A DNA stretch of 64,000 nt from an uncultured Bacillota bacterium (lineage in GTDB: Bacteria; Bacillota; Dehalobacteriia; UBA4068): contig CAKQQU010000001.1 in assembly GCA_934271085.1 (NCBI GenBank), positions 16,412-80,411 of the forward strand, given 5' to 3'. Below are positions 63,754-64,000 of this stretch, piece after piece. A model generated the notes under the pieces. That model was not told the DNA's origin. It searched no databases and saw only the letters and a list, made by a program, of their open reading frames with translations. The position numbers were made by a program, and so were the translations under genes. Numbering within the stretch: position 1 is the stretch's first letter; every line of letters starts with the position of its first letter.

Positions 63754-64000
63754 ATGACTAGATATGCAGTTGTTCTTTTCCCATCCACCCATGACGCAAT
63801 ACGCGGCGAGCGGGTACTGCGGCCCCTGTTCCCGGTGACTTTGATGCCCACTCCCCGGCGCTTTTCTGAAAGCTGCGGAATTTCTCTGCGTTTCGACGAA
63901 GAGCTGATACCTCAGATGCAGCAGGCCATAGCAGAAAATAATGTCCGCGGCAAAATATGCTGCCTGGGTGACGATGATGATATGGGCGAAGACGCTCCTT
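63754..64000 (+). CDS. DUF3343 putative Se/S carrier-like protein (3' end outside window)
   Basis: The frame is open from ATG 63754 (AAGGTGAT upstream) to the window edge, 82 codons. The product starts MTRYAVVLFPSTHDAIRGERVL and has the PTPRRFSESCGISLRF block with the conserved cysteine of DUF3343. It is linked to yedF, supporting a role in selenium or sulfur transfer. The gene should be nearly complete, as members have about 80-100 residues. Confidence 0.88.
   Translation, partial: MTRYAVVLFPSTHDAIRGERVLRPLFPVTLMPTPRRFSESCGISLRFDEELIPQMQQAIAENNVRGKICCLGDDDDMGEDAP

Overview
The window reads as a dense chromosomal segment from an anaerobic, probably monoderm Bacillota (Clostridia-like) bacterium with roughly balanced base composition. 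This is inferred from strong Shine-Dalgarno sites at almost every start, the secA-prfB gene order with a frameshifted prfB, a transketolase split into two genes, lipoproteins with clear lipoboxes, C-terminal SLH repeats, a GerMN lipoprotein, rubredoxin chemistry, a glycyl radical enzyme with its activase, and a YedF/DUF3343 selenium-type pair at the right edge. I see no phage, insertion sequence, CRISPR array or rRNA. One tRNA-Thr(GGT) is present.

Layout. 1-2388 (minus): K+ uptake genes trkA-trkH, with trkH cut by the window edge. 2678-6459: a WG-repeat protein, cysE on the opposite strand, a zinc-ribbon membrane protein, and an NADH oxidoreductase fused to rubredoxin. 6558-14642 (minus): one tightly packed run, pepV, a zinc-ribbon/hexapeptide-repeat membrane protein, pepF, larE, larC, HAD phosphatase. 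14864-25253: mixed single genes (rlmB, ilvE, class V aminotransferase, AEC transporter, ABC-F ATPase, rpmE, an alpha/beta-hydrolase lipoprotein, a double-ACT protein, a GerMN lipoprotein), most closed by intrinsic terminators. 25343-31558 (minus): secA, prfB, transketolase N and C halves, rdgB. 31788-34868 (minus): a polar amino-acid ABC transporter. 35210-45206: envelope and DNA-metabolism genes (LysM-M23 peptidase, dGTPase coupled to a tandem-HTH protein, transglutaminase-SLH protein, coaD, nth, tRNA-Thr, a divergent PsuG relative, a lipoprotein). 45555-51292 (minus): NhaC-type antiporter, glycyl radical enzyme, activase and SDR, an anaerobic catabolic module of unknown substrate. 51565-57242: trmO, a CCG-domain protein, an RluA-type synthase, a promoter-plus-terminator unit without an ORF, and two flavoproteins. 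57563-62694 (minus): carA and a carB whose product carries a full-length DapF-like domain at its C-terminus. 63138-64000: yedF and the start of a DUF3343 gene.

The most unusual items are the CarB-DapF-like fusion, in which both positions that hold catalytic cysteines in DapF are serine; the NhaC-GRE-activase-SDR module with palindromes at its promoters; the candidate small RNA at about 54092-54215; the internal ribosome-binding site that could release free rubredoxin from the oxidoreductase fusion; and the shortened PsuG-like protein. Start codons were moved downstream from the longest ORF wherever a good Shine-Dalgarno site dictated it.
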